This document shows, in pieces, positions 16,246 through 25,179 of a stretch of 64,000 bases of DNA. Below the pieces are notes generated by a model. It was not told where the DNA came from. It ran no database searches and saw only the letters and a program-made list of their open reading frames with translations. Each line of letters begins with the position of its first letter. Within the stretch, counting starts at the first letter, position 1. A program made the translations under genes and the position numbers. Origin of the DNA: an uncultured Eubacteriales bacterium (GTDB lineage: Bacteria; Bacillota; Clostridia; Oscillospirales; Oscillospiraceae); the NCBI GenBank assembly GCA_900549485.1, contig UROG01000003.1, positions 1 through 64,000 on the forward strand, read 5' to 3'.

Positions 16246-18889
16246 CGATTTTCCGCTCTATACAACGGATTATATCAGCGGTGTCATGTCTCTCCGCAAG
16301 CCGCAGACGCAATCGTTGAAGATTCTTGAAGAGATCACCAACGCCGTACAGCTCCGCAAGGGCATGAATCTGAAAGCGGCACTGGGTGCTGTCCACGCTA
16401 TGTACCCGATCTGCTCCGATTTTGAGCGTGACTTTATGTCCCTGACCTTTGCGCTGGCAACCGGCGTCGGCAAGACTCGTTTAATGGGAGCCTTTATCGC
16501 CTACCTCTACACACAGCACCATATCAGGAACTTTTTCGCGGTCGCTCCCAATACCACGATATTTGAGAAGCTGAAAAAGGATCTCAGTGATAACAACAGT
16601 GCCAAGTATGTGTTCAAGGGGCTTGGCTGTTTCAGTACGCCGCCGCAGATCATTACGGATGACGATTACCGTGAAAAAACGCTCTCCCTGTTTGAATCCG
16701 ATGTTCACATCTTCGTGTATAACATCGACAAATTCAACAAAGAGGGCGCAAACATGAAAAAGGTGAACGAGCTCATTGGGGACTCGTTCTATCAGGCGTT
16801 GTCCGACTTGCCGGATCTTGTGCTCATTATGGATGAGTCGCACCATTACCGGGCAGAAAAGGGGGCACAGGCGCTGAACGAGCTGCATCCGCTGCTGGGA
16901 TTGGAATTGACAGCGACACCGTTGGTGACCAAGGGGAACAAGCAGGTGCCGTTCAAAAATGTGGTATATGAATACCCTCTGTCCAAGGCAATCGAGGATG
17001 GCTATACCCGCACCCCATATGCCGTGACCCGCTCGGACATTGATTTCTATAACTTCGGTGATGAACAGCTGGATAAAATGATGCTGCTGGACGGCATCAC
17101 CTGCCATGAAAGCACAAAGTGCAAATTGGAAGTCTACGCTGCCAATCACGGCAAGCCTGTGGTGAAGCCGTTTATGCTCGTAGTTTGCAAGGATACAGAT
17201 CACGCAACCTGGGTGGAGCAATTCGTAAAGTCAGACGAATTCCGTAGTGGCGCATATCGCAACAAAACGATAGTCGTCCACTCCAAACAGAAAGGCGCAG
17301 AAACCGAAGCGAACACTCGCCTGCTTCTGGATGTGGAAAATCCCGAAAATCCGGTGGAGATCGTGATCCATGTCAATATGCTCAAAGAAGGTTGGGACGT
17401 CAACAACCTCTATACCATCGTTCCGCTTCGGACAGCCGCATCCAAAATTCTGCGAGAGCAGATGGTAGGTCGCGGCTTGCGCCTGCCCTATGGGGAGCGC
17501 ACCGGTGACCGTGATGTGGATGCCGTCATGCTGACTGCCCACGATAAATTCAATGATATTCTGGCGGAGGCACAGAAGGGTGATTCTATTTTCAAGGCCG
17601 GGAATGTTATTAAAGCAGAAGAGATCAAACCCGAAGAAGTGGTCTATACCCAGCTGACAATAGAAACCGATCCGGATGCCGAGCTGGAAAAAGCGTATGC
17701 TCATACTCAAATTGAAAAGACGGATGCTACAGATGCACTGCTCAAGAAGGCAGCTGACTTGATCAAATCAGAGGTTGAGCAGCACATTCAGCACACCCCT
17801 GCACATACGGTCACCCCTGTGCAGGCGCAGCAGATCGTAGAAACGGTCAAACAGAAGGTTTCCGAGGATAAGGACCTGGGACAGACCTTCAAGGAGAATG
17901 AAATGCCGCTGGCAGCATGGATGCTCTACCAGACCGAGGAAACGCACAGAGCTGCCGTGAACAAATTTATTCCGATTCCCCGTATCAAGGTAACGGATGC
18001 CGGTGTTGAGGAATATGTGTTTGTAGACTTTGATTTGGACATGGCAGATTTTACCCATGTGCCGATCAAGAATGAGCTTCTCGTTCAGAATCTGGAGGAT
18101 ATGCAGGACCGGCAGCGCATCAAGGGCGATGCAATCGATTTTGAGGGCTACAATCCGAAAAAGGTCATACTGGAACAGCTGCGTGCAAAGCCGGAAATCG
18201 ATTACGAAAAGTGTTCCAAACTGCTGTTCAAACTGATTACTCAGGTCTGCGACCATTACGAAACCCGATATGGCACAAACGGAATGCAAAACATCATTAT
18301 GATGTACAAGCGGGATATTGGCAATAAAATCTACAAGCAGATGCTCCAGCATTTTTACTGTGAAAACGGATTTTTACAGGAAGAAGTGGTCGGCACAAGA
18401 GATTACAACCTGCAGCAGTCTTACAGCTGTGCCGAACGGGTCAATCTTTTCTCCGATGATTATACCGGGAATATCCAATCAGTTCTGTTTGAAGGTGTCA
18501 AGCGGGGCGTATTCAGCGCCGCCAAGTTTGACAGCCGCCCCGAACTGGTACTTGCACGGGTGTTGGAGACGGACACCGATGTGCAGAACTGGCTTCGCCC
18601 TGCTCCGCAGGAATTCAATATCACCTACAATCACGGGCATAACTATGAGCCGGATTTCGTTGTGGAAACCGACGATACGATTTATCTCGTGGAGGTAAAG
18701 GGCGAGGACAAGCTCAGTGATCCGGATGTTATCGCCAAGAAAAAGCGCGGAATCCGGTACTGCGAAGTTGCCTCTCGCTGGGGAAAGGCGAACGGCTATA
18801 AGCAATGGCGGTATCTGTTCATTCCGTCCAAGCAGGTCATGCCGAATTCGTCGTTTATGCAGTTGGCAAAGCGGTTTGAAATGCAATAG
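16238..18889 (+). CDS. res: Type III restriction-modification system, restriction subunit (Res)
   Basis: 883 residues. An ATP-dependent helicase-nuclease that, with Mod, cuts unmethylated DNA. Superfamily 2 motifs are visible: Walker A in ATGVGKTRLMGAF near residue 72, LIMDESHHYRA, LTATP, and the motif VI region QMVGRGLRLPYGER. The C-terminus has a PD-(D/E)XK nuclease core (EPDFVVE..., then YLVEVKGE). The start was placed at 16238 behind AAGGAGGAAGAGG; an upstream in-frame ATG has none. It overlaps the 3' end of mod by eight bases. All catalytic motifs appear intact, so it is probably active. Confidence 0.92.
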   Translation: MSNDFPLYTTDYISGVMSLRKPQTQSLKILEEITNAVQLRKGMNLKAALGAVHAMYPICSDFERDFMSLTFALATGVGKTRLMGAFIAYLYTQHHIRNFFAVAPNTTIFEKLKKDLSDNNSAKYVFKGLGCFSTPPQIITDDDYREKTLSLFESDVHIFVYNIDKFNKEGANMKKVNELIGDSFYQALSDLPDLVLIMDESHHYRAEKGAQALNELHPLLGLELTATPLVTKGNKQVPFKNVVYEYPLSKAIEDGYTRTPYAVTRSDIDFYNFGDEQLDKMMLLDGITCHESTKCKLEVYAANHGKPVVKPFMLVVCKDTDHATWVEQFVKSDEFRSGAYRNKTIVVHSKQKGAETEANTRLLLDVENPENPVEIVIHVNMLKEGWDVNNLYTIVPLRTAASKILREQMVGRGLRLPYGERTGDRDVDAVMLTAHDKFNDILAEAQKGDSIFKAGNVIKAEEIKPEEVVYTQLTIETDPDAELEKAYAHTQIEKTDATDALLKKAADLIKSEVEQHIQHTPAHTVTPVQAQQIVETVKQKVSEDKDLGQTFKENEMPLAAWMLYQTEETHRAAVNKFIPIPRIKVTDAGVEEYVFVDFDLDMADFTHVPIKNELLVQNLEDMQDRQRIKGDAIDFEGYNPKKVILEQLRAKPEIDYEKCSKLLFKLITQVCDHYETRYGTNGMQNIIMMYKRDIGNKIYKQMLQHFYCENGFLQEEVVGTRDYNLQQSYSCAERVNLFSDDYTGNIQSVLFEGVKRGVFSAAKFDSRPELVLARVLETDTDVQNWLRPAPQEFNITYNHGHNYEPDFVVETDDTIYLVEVKGEDKLSDPDVIAKKKRGIRYCEVASRWGKANGYKQWRYLFIPSKQVMPNSSFMQLAKRFEMQ

Positions 18890-19290
18890 TGCTGAGTCAT
18901 GCCACTGACGATGAATCAGCCTTGTTGTATGCTATCAAAGCGGGAATTTCGCAAGCGTTTGATCCACGTAGAGGAAATCGTTCAAATGATGAATGGTCAA
19001 ATTCAGGCTACGGATTATACATGGTCAGTGAAATATGCAAGGAGTTAGGCGGAAACTTTTGCATTGCTTCTGGTGGTAAGTGTATATATGTTACCGGCGA
19101 AGGCACCAAGTCGATAGATACTTATTTAGACGGAACGGCGGTAAAGATGACATTTCCTACGGACAAACTAAAAAGCAGTCACGATATTATTCGTGAAATC
19201 GCTGGTCGTGGTGAGTGCGAAGCGCGTGCAATCAAAAACGCATTTAAAAAAGCCTCCCACCCATCCAAAGGATTAATATTAGAACTGTAG
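18889..19290 (+). pseudogene. C-terminal fragment of a GHKL (histidine-kinase-like) ATPase protein
   Basis: 133 codons. NSGYGLYMVSEICKELGG is the G2-box region of a GHKL ATP-binding domain, and GTAVKMTFP a typical last strand. The N, G1 and most earlier parts are missing, and the frame begins at a GTG that overlaps the res stop. It therefore looks like the 3' end of a longer ATPase gene left at the right junction of the island. It could be translated by coupling to res, but a functional ATPase is unlikely. Confidence 0.5.
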
Positions 19291-19291
19291 A

Positions 19292-19336
19292 AATCAAGCC
19301 CACACATTTGGCATTGCCATTTGTGTGGGCTTGATT
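19292..19336. terminator. Strong hairpin after the restriction-modification operon
   Basis: AATCAAGCCCACACA (19292-19306) pairs perfectly with TGTGTGGGCTTGATT (19322-19336), and the intervening bases can extend the stem. The plus-strand tail is CTTCTCC with few T, so termination may be imperfect. It sits directly after the GHKL-ATPase fragment and is the likely end of the operon transcript. Confidence 0.6.
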
Positions 19337-19372
19337 CTTCTCCGCTTGGAGAATGCCGGTAAATACTTTTTC

Positions 19373-19405
19373 AAATCCCTAATTCCAACCCTCTAATGCA
19401 CGGTC
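19373..19405 (-). repeat. Right imperfect inverted end of the accessory island
   Basis: AAATCCCTAA (19373-19382) and TGCACGGTC (19397-19405), followed by a T-run, are the reverse complements of TTAGGGATTT and GACCGTGCA at the left end (12655-12690). The blocks are spaced almost equally (14 bases here, 17 there). The sequence between the ends includes every accessory gene of this region. No recombinase gene lies inside, so the mechanism is unknown. Confidence 0.45.
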
Positions 19406-19407
19406 CT

Positions 19408-19489
19408 TTTTTTGATATATTAAAGAGTTAAGAGTGGAGAGATTCATTCAGTGAGGAGCGAGGAGTTAATGAAGCTCCTAATTCCTCAC
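19408..19489 (+). repeat. Heptamer-type compound repeat near rnhA
   Basis: Bases 19408-19440 (T-run, GATATATT, then AAGAGTTAAGAGTGGAGA) are identical over 33 bases, in opposite orientation, to 34231-34263. They are followed at 19451-19489 by an imperfect hairpin with outer arms GTGAGGA and TCCTCAC made of the 7-base unit GTGAGGA. The element ends next to the rnhA stop codon. Confidence 0.6.
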
Positions 19490-19491
19490 TT

Positions 19492-19929
19492 TTAATTCTG
19501 TCTGTCTCTTTCCGCGACGGCGAGCGCGTCGCAGCGGTTGTTGTATTCGTTGTCCGCGTGACCCTTTACCCAATGGTAACGCATGGTGTGTACCGCTGTG
19601 AGATCGAGCAGCCTTTCCCACAGGTCGGGATTGAGCGCGGGCTTTTTATCGGATTTTATCCAGTTCTTCTTTCTCCACGACTCTGCCCAGCCCTTGCTGA
19701 GCGCGTCAATGACGTATTTTGAGTCGGAATACAGCTCAACAGCGCACGGCTCTCTGAGCGCTTCAAGCGCCGAAATGACCGCGGTCAGCTCCATGCGGTT
19801 GTTTGTGGTCTGTCTTTCGCCGCCGGACAGCTCCTTTTCGCGCCCGTTATAGCTGAGTATCGCGCCCCAGCCGCCCGGCCCCGGATTCCCCGAGCACGCC
19901 CCGTCGGTATAGATGGTTACTGTTTTCAT
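19492..19929 (-). CDS. rnhA: Ribonuclease HI
   Basis: 145 residues. Cuts the RNA strand of RNA-DNA hybrids. The four acidic active-site positions are present: D in YTDGACSGNPG near residue 8, E in NRMELTAVISAL near 46, D in YSDSKYVIDAL near 68, and D in NEYNNRCDALA near 130. The start at 19929 gives the normal N-terminus (MKTVTIYTDG). A GTG eight codons upstream would start inside a GTGAGGA repeat. That repeat's AGGA, 11-20 bases before the chosen start, may act as the ribosome site. Confidence 0.95.
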   Translation of the reverse strand: MKTVTIYTDGACSGNPGPGGWGAILSYNGREKELSGGERQTTNNRMELTAVISALEALREPCAVELYSDSKYVIDALSKGWAESWRKKNWIKSDKKPALNPDLWERLLDLTAVHTMRYHWVKGHADNEYNNRCDALAVAERDRQN

Positions 19930-19945
19930 TTTTACTGGTTCCTTA

Positions 19946-19960
19946 TTCCTCACTCCTCAC
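19946..19960 (-). repeat. Short heptamer repeat before rnhA
   Basis: Two GTGAGGA-type units (minus strand) lie directly upstream of rnhA, in the position of its ribosome-binding region. They belong to the dispersed 7-base repeat family of this window. Confidence 0.5.
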
Positions 19961-19962
19961 TT

Positions 19963-20361
19963 TTAAAACCCCTCCGGGAGGTCGAGCTTATTGTACCTTT
20001 CGCACATGAGGTTGTATTCCGCACGGTCGATAAACCCGTTTTTATAGAACATCGCCGCCTGATCGAGATAGCGCTGCTTGCCCTTGCTGCAAGTGCAGCG
20101 TATGGCGGCGCTTTCCCCGCCGTGCGCGGAATATGCCCTTGTGCTTGTCTCGTGCGCGCTCATGCGCTTCACCGCGCCCGCTCTGTCCGCCGCCGCGCCG
20201 ACGGACTTTTTCTTTGCGGCGGCGTTCACGATGCAGATGACTGCGGCGATGACGGCTATCACCAGAAACGGGAGCGCGCCCTCGGCCGCCGCCATTATCG
20301 CACCCAGCAGCACCACAACGACACCCGTCCACGCTGTTCCCTGCTGTTTCTTTTTATTCAT
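19963..20361 (-). CDS. Small membrane protein with a SHOCT-like C-terminus
   Basis: 132 residues. A short basic start (MNKKKQQG), one long hydrophobic region with probably two helices (VVVVLLGAIMAAAEGALPFL, then VIAVIAAVICIVNAA), a polar linker, and a C-terminal helical segment (YLDQAAMFYKNGFIDRAEYN, then LMCERYNKL) resembling the short SHOCT-type C-terminal module. The start overlaps the gyrA stop by eight bases, so the two are translationally coupled. Function is unknown; SHOCT-like modules occur in membrane proteins and may mediate oligomerisation. Confidence 0.65.
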   Translation of the reverse strand: MNKKKQQGTAWTGVVVVLLGAIMAAAEGALPFLVIAVIAAVICIVNAAAKKKSVGAAADRAGAVKRMSAHETSTRAYSAHGGESAAIRCTCSKGKQRYLDQAAMFYKNGFIDRAEYNLMCERYNKLDLPEGF

Positions 20362-22861
20362 TTTCCGTCTCCTCCGGCGTATCGCCTTCCCCGGCGGCTT
20401 CCTTTTCGGTCGTCTCCATGCAGATGACCCTGCTGCCCTCAAGAAGTCTCATGACCCTTACGCCCTGCGCGGTGCGTGACTGGAGTGAGATGCTGTCGGC
20501 GGGTGTGCGGATTATGGTGCCGTCGTCGCTTATAAGGAGGATATCCTCCTCGCCGGTGACTATCTTCACGTCGGCGACAGGTCCCGTCTTCGCGGTGACG
20601 TTGTAGTTCTTTATGCCCACGCCGCCGCGGCCGCGCACCGCGTATTCATCCGTAGACGTTCTCTTGCCGTAGCCCTTTTCGGTGACGGTGAGAATCTGTG
20701 CGCCGTGTGCGGTGCTGCCCGCGCCGACGACGCGATCGCCCTCTCTGAGCCTGATGCCGCGAACGCCTACCGCCGTCCTGCCCATGGGGCGGACGTCGCT
20801 TTCGTTGAAGCAGACTGCCATACCGTCCTTTGAGGCGATCATAATGTCCTCGCCGCCCGTGGTGGCAAAGACGCTCATAAGCTCGTCGCCCTCGTCAAGG
20901 TTGAGTGCGCGTATACCGCTTGAGCGGATATTTTTTAGCTCGATCTGGCGCATACGCTTGACCGTGCCAAGACGCGTGACAAACATGAGATAGCTGTCCT
21001 CGTCAAGGCTTCTTGAGCGTATCATTGCGCTTATCTTTTCGTTGTTCGCGTTTTCTATCTGGAGGATATTGACGATATTCGTGCCTCTTGCGGCGCGTCC
21101 TGCCTCGGGAATGGTATAGCCCTTCTTTATGAACACGCGCCCGAGGGAGGTGAAAAAGAGGATATTGTCATGCGTGGAGGCGGTAAAGACGGTCTCCACA
21201 AAGTCCTCGTCCTTGGTAGTCATTGCGCGGATGCCCTTGCCGCCGCGCCCCTGCGCCTTGTATTCGCTCACGGGGATGCGCTTTATATAGCCGCCGTTTG
21301 TAAGCGTGAAGACGCACTGCTCCTCCTCGATGAGATCTTCCGCGTCTATTTCGTCCGCAACGTCCTGTATCTCGGTCTTGCGCGCATCGCCGAATCTGTC
21401 GCGGATGGCAATAAGCTCGTCCTTGAGTACGCCCTTTATCTTCTCTGGGTCTGCAAGCAGCTCCTTATAGTACGCTATCTTCCCCTCAAGCTCCTTATAC
21501 TCCGCCTCCAGCTTTTCGCGGTTGAGTCCCTGAAGGGAGATAAGGCGCATATCGCATATCGCCTGCGCCTGCACGTCGGAAAGGCTGAACCTCTCCATAA
21601 GGCGCTGCTTTGCGTTGTCGTAGCTTGTGCGGATTATGTGGATGACCTCGTCGATATTATCCTGCGCGACGAGCAGGCCTTCCAGCAGATGCGCCCGCTC
21701 CTCCGCTTTTCTGAGATCGAACTTTGTGCGGCGGACGATGATCTCCTCCTGGAAGGTGAGATATTCGTCCAGAATATGCCGGAGCGAGAGTATTTTCGGC
21801 TGGGTCTGGTTGTTGACGAGAGCCAGCATATTTATTGAGAACGTTGTTTGCAGCTGCGTCTGGGCAAAGAGGCGGTTGAGCACGACCTGCGGGTTCGCGT
21901 CGCGCTTCAGCTCTATAACGATGCGCATACCGTTGCGGTCTGATTCGTCGCGCAGATCTGAGATACCCTCAAGGCGCTTGTCCCTGACCTGATCGGCCAT
22001 GTTCTTGATGAGCATTTTTTTGTTGACCTGATAGGGAAGCTCATGAACGATGATTCTTATGCGCTTGTCCTTGCCGTACTCCTCAAAATCCGTGCGCGCC
22101 CTGACAAGCACCTTGCCGCGCCCCGTGGCATACGCCTGACGGATTCCGCTTCTGCCCATGATGATGCCCTTTGTGGGGAAGTCGGGTCCCTTGATATGCT
22201 CCATAAGCTCTGAAAGTCCGGCGTCGGGGTTATCCAGCACGCAGACGCAGGCGTCTATGACCTCGTTGAGGTTGTGCGGGGGAATATTTGTCGCCATGCC
22301 GACGGCGATACCGGACGAGCCGTTGACAAGGAGGTTGGGAAAGCGGGAGGGGAGTACCCTCGGCTCCTTGCGGCTTTCGTCGAAGTTGGGGTCCCAATCG
22401 ACGGTTTCCTTGTCGATGTCGCGCAGCATCTCGTTTGAGAGCCTGGACATCCTCGCCTCGGTGTAACGGTAGGCGGCGGGGGGGTTGCCGTCCACGTCGC
22501 CGAAGTTGCCGTGGCCGTCCACAAGCGTGTAGCGCAGGGAAAAGTCCTGCGCAAGACGCACCAGCGCGTCGTATACCGACGTGTCGCCGTGCGGATGGTA
22601 ACGGCCGAGCACGTCGCCGACGCAGGTGGCGGATTTCTTGAACGGCTTATCGGAGGTCAGACCGTCCTCATACATGGCGTAGAGTATGCGCCTGTGTACC
22701 GGCTTGAGGCCGTCGCGCACATCGGGCAGCGCCCTGCCGACGATGACGGACATGGCGTAGTCGATATAGCTTGTCTGCATCTCGCTTACAAGCTCCGACT
22801 CGTATATCACCTGATTCGGGAAAAGTATGTCTTCCGGTTTGTAGTCTCTTTTATGTGGCAT
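20354..22861 (-). CDS. gyrA: DNA gyrase subunit A
   Basis: 835 residues. The A subunit cuts and rejoins DNA as gyrase adds negative supercoils, together with GyrB. The catalytic tyrosine is in AAYRYTEARMSRL near residue 123. The quinolone-determining region reads HPHGDTSVYDAL: the position equal to E. coli Ser83 is Thr, as in several clostridia, and the Asp87 equivalent is kept. The C-terminal beta-pinwheel carries the GyrA box QGRGGKG near residue 565. The start MPHKRDYKP was preferred over an upstream extension that lacks homology. It is the last large gene of the dnaA-gyrA block. Confidence 0.97.
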   Translation of the reverse strand: MPHKRDYKPEDILFPNQVIYESELVSEMQTSYIDYAMSVIVGRALPDVRDGLKPVHRRILYAMYEDGLTSDKPFKKSATCVGDVLGRYHPHGDTSVYDALVRLAQDFSLRYTLVDGHGNFGDVDGNPPAAYRYTEARMSRLSNEMLRDIDKETVDWDPNFDESRKEPRVLPSRFPNLLVNGSSGIAVGMATNIPPHNLNEVIDACVCVLDNPDAGLSELMEHIKGPDFPTKGIIMGRSGIRQAYATGRGKVLVRARTDFEEYGKDKRIRIIVHELPYQVNKKMLIKNMADQVRDKRLEGISDLRDESDRNGMRIVIELKRDANPQVVLNRLFAQTQLQTTFSINMLALVNNQTQPKILSLRHILDEYLTFQEEIIVRRTKFDLRKAEERAHLLEGLLVAQDNIDEVIHIIRTSYDNAKQRLMERFSLSDVQAQAICDMRLISLQGLNREKLEAEYKELEGKIAYYKELLADPEKIKGVLKDELIAIRDRFGDARKTEIQDVADEIDAEDLIEEEQCVFTLTNGGYIKRIPVSEYKAQGRGGKGIRAMTTKDEDFVETVFTASTHDNILFFTSLGRVFIKKGYTIPEAGRAARGTNIVNILQIENANNEKISAMIRSRSLDEDSYLMFVTRLGTVKRMRQIELKNIRSSGIRALNLDEGDELMSVFATTGGEDIMIASKDGMAVCFNESDVRPMGRTAVGVRGIRLREGDRVVGAGSTAHGAQILTVTEKGYGKRTSTDEYAVRGRGGVGIKNYNVTAKTGPVADVKIVTGEEDILLISDDGTIIRTPADSISLQSRTAQGVRVMRLLEGSRVICMETTEKEAAGEGDTPEETENE

Positions 22862-22895
22862 TTTTACTCCAATTGTGCAGTATTGCACTTTCATC

Positions 22896-22925
22896 AAGAG
22901 TGGAGAGTAAAGAGTGGAGAGTGGA
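22896..22925 (-). repeat. Heptamer repeats upstream of gyrA
   Basis: Consecutive seven-base-type units of AGAGTGG/AGAGTAA (plus-strand reading) sit 35-65 bases before the gyrA start. The same unit family borders the other end of this gap (23199-23225). Confidence 0.55.
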
Positions 22926-22989
22926 ATGTTTCTTGCTTCACTTTCCCCTTTTACTTTTCACTTTTTCTGACTTCTGCACTTTTTTGTTC

Positions 22990-23198
22990 TTATTTTTGCT
23001 CGTTTACCGTCTTTGTTGTCGATGAGAGTATTTTTCTTATTTCATTGGCGTCTGCGTAAAGAGAGCTGAACTGTCTTTCGGTCAAGAAGCCTGTTTTGAG
23101 ATTATAAATTCTTTTTTCTCTTCGCTGAGATATCTGTAAAGCTTTACCATTCTTATTGCGAAAGCCATGCTTTTGTTCTTTGCCGCTCTATTATCCAT
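22990..23198 (-). pseudogene. Degenerate four-helix-bundle (23S rRNA intervening-sequence) protein gene
   Basis: The N-terminal part (MDNRAAKNKSMAFAIRMVKL, then YRYLSEEKKEFIISKQ) and the C-terminal part in another frame (TGFLTERQFSSLYADANEI, then RKILSSTTKTVNEQK) match the two ends of the four-helix-bundle IVP family. Intact members have about 45 more residues between them. Here the middle is deleted and the frame is shifted by one base at the join near 23090. It sits between gyrA and gyrB, with heptamer repeats at both ends of the gap. These genes normally sit in 23S rRNA intervening sequences or are dispersed in genomes. Confidence 0.7.
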
Positions 23199-23225
23199 CT
23201 CTCTCCACTCTTAACTCTCCGCTCT
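23199..23225 (-). repeat. Heptamer repeats between the IVP remnant and gyrB
   Basis: CTCTCCACTC and TTAACTCTCC units (the complement of GAGTGG/GAGTTA repeats) lie between the start of the broken IVP gene and the gyrB stop. Together with 22896-22925 they bracket the remnant, suggesting it arrived or decayed along with repeat activity. Confidence 0.5.
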
Positions 23226-23229
23226 CTTT

Positions 23230-25170
23230 TCAGATGTCAAGGTTCACGACGTATTTTGCGTTCTGCTCTATCCATTCGCGGCGCGGCTCGACGTCCTCGC
23301 CCATGAGTACGTTGAAGATCTGATCGGCGCGGATGGCGTCGTTGAGAGTTATTCTGCGCAGGGAGCGCTTTTCGGGATCCATTGTGGTGTCCCACAGCTC
23401 GTGCGGGTCCATCTCGCCCAGACCCTTGAAGCGGGAGATATCGACCTTGGCGTTGGGGTTGTCGGCGCGCATCTCGGCGGAGAGCCTGTCGCGCTCCTCA
23501 TCCGAGTAGGCGACCCTCTGCTGTTTTCCGCGGGTGAGCTTATAGAGCGGGGGAACGGCGGAGTAGACATAGCCGTTTTCAATGAGCGGGCGCATATAGC
23601 GGAAGAAGAACGTCAGCAGGAGTGTGCGGATATGGCTTCCGTCAACATCGGCATCGGCCATTATGATTATCTTGTGGTAGCGGAGCTTTTCTATGTTGAA
23701 CTCGTCCCCTATGCCGGCGCCGAGCGCGACGATGAGCGGGTAGAGCTTGTCGTTTCCGTATATTTTGTCCGCCCTTGCCTTCTCGACGTTGAGCATCTTG
23801 CCCCACATGGCAAGTATCGCCTGGAATCTTGAGTCGCGCCCCTGAATGGCGGAGCCTGCGGCGCTGTCGCCCTCGACGATGTATATTTCGCACAGCCCCG
23901 GGTCGCGCTCATTGCAGTCCTGAAGCTTATCGGGCATCTGACCGGATTCAAGCCCCGTTTTGCGCCGGACGCTCTCCTTCGCCTTGCGTGCGGCCTCGCG
24001 TGCGCGGTTGGCCATCATCGCCTTTTCAAGTATCGCCTTGCCGACGGCGGGATGCTCCTCCAGAAACTCGGTGAGCTGATCGTTGACGATGCCGTCAACA
24101 AGCGTTCTTATATACGCGTTGCCGAGCTTCTGCTTTGTCTGTCCTTCAAACTGCGCCTCCGGAAGCTTTACGGAGATTATCGCCGTGATGCCCTCGCGCA
24201 CGTCCTCGCCGCTGACCTTATCGTCGCCCTTTATGACGTTCGTCTTCGCGCCGTAGGCGTTTATGACCCTTGTCAGCGCCGTCTTGAAGCCGGTTTCGTG
24301 CATACCGCCCTCTGGAGTGTGTATGTCGTTTGCAAAGGAGACTATGCTTTCGTTGTATACGTCGGTATACTGTATCGCTATCTCCGCCACGGCGTCGCCC
24401 TTCTGACCGGAGAGATATATTATCTCGTCGTGTATGGGGGTCTTGTTCTTGTTTATAAAGCTCACATATTCCCTTATGCCGCCCTCATAGCACATCTTTT
24501 CGCTTTTTTCTTCTTCGCCGCGCTCATCGCTGAGCATGATAGAAACGCCGGCGTTGAGGAAAGCCTGCTCCTGCATACGGGTATGGAGGATGTCGTAGCT
24601 GTATACCGTGTCGTCGAACATTTCCGGATCGGGCTTGAAGCGGACGATTGTGCCGCGCCTGTCCGTTTCGCCGACGACGGTTATCTCCTGCGTGATAGCG
24701 CCCCTTGCAAAGCGCATCTGGTATATTTTCCCGTCCTTATGCACCTGAACCTCGAGCCATTCGGAAAGCGCGTTGACGACCGACGCGCCGACGCCGTGCA
24801 GACCGCCGGAGACCTTGTAGCCGCCGCCGCCGAACTTACCGCCCGCGTGCAGCACCGTGAACACGACCTCAAGCGCGCTTTTGCCTGTCTGCTCCTGTAT
24901 ATCGACGGGGATACCGCGCCCGTTGTCCTCAACGCGGATTATATCGCCCTTTTCTATCGTCACCTCTATATCGGTGCAGAAGCCCGCAAGAGCCTCGTCG
25001 ATTGCGTTATCGACGATCTCATACACGAGATGGTGCAGACCCGATGACGAGGTGGAGCCGATATACATACCCGGGCGCTTTCTTACGGCCTCAAGCCCTT
25101 CAAGCACCTGTATCTGCGATGCGTCGTATTCCTCCGCGCTTTTGTTTACGTTTTCTATCAAATCAGACAT
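23230..25170 (-). CDS. gyrB: DNA gyrase subunit B
   Basis: 646 residues. The B subunit hydrolyses ATP to drive supercoiling by GyrA. The GHKL ATPase motifs are present (EIVDNAIDEALAG near residue 50, VEDNGRGIPVD near 82, GGLHGVGASVVNALS near 122), and the TOPRIM domain has the EGDSAAGSA motif near 434 and DADVDGSHIRTLLL near 510. The length matches the shorter Firmicute form. The gene lies in the conserved recF-remB-gyrB-gyrA order. Heptamer repeats occupy the gap on its 5' side. Confidence 0.97.
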   Translation of the reverse strand: MSDLIENVNKSAEEYDASQIQVLEGLEAVRKRPGMYIGSTSSSGLHHLVYEIVDNAIDEALAGFCTDIEVTIEKGDIIRVEDNGRGIPVDIQEQTGKSALEVVFTVLHAGGKFGGGGYKVSGGLHGVGASVVNALSEWLEVQVHKDGKIYQMRFARGAITQEITVVGETDRRGTIVRFKPDPEMFDDTVYSYDILHTRMQEQAFLNAGVSIMLSDERGEEEKSEKMCYEGGIREYVSFINKNKTPIHDEIIYLSGQKGDAVAEIAIQYTDVYNESIVSFANDIHTPEGGMHETGFKTALTRVINAYGAKTNVIKGDDKVSGEDVREGITAIISVKLPEAQFEGQTKQKLGNAYIRTLVDGIVNDQLTEFLEEHPAVGKAILEKAMMANRAREAARKAKESVRRKTGLESGQMPDKLQDCNERDPGLCEIYIVEGDSAAGSAIQGRDSRFQAILAMWGKMLNVEKARADKIYGNDKLYPLIVALGAGIGDEFNIEKLRYHKIIIMADADVDGSHIRTLLLTFFFRYMRPLIENGYVYSAVPPLYKLTRGKQQRVAYSDEERDRLSAEMRADNPNAKVDISRFKGLGEMDPHELWDTTMDPEKRSLRRITLNDAIRADQIFNVLMGEDVEPRREWIEQNAKYVVNLDI

Positions 25171-25179
25171 CTTTATTTC

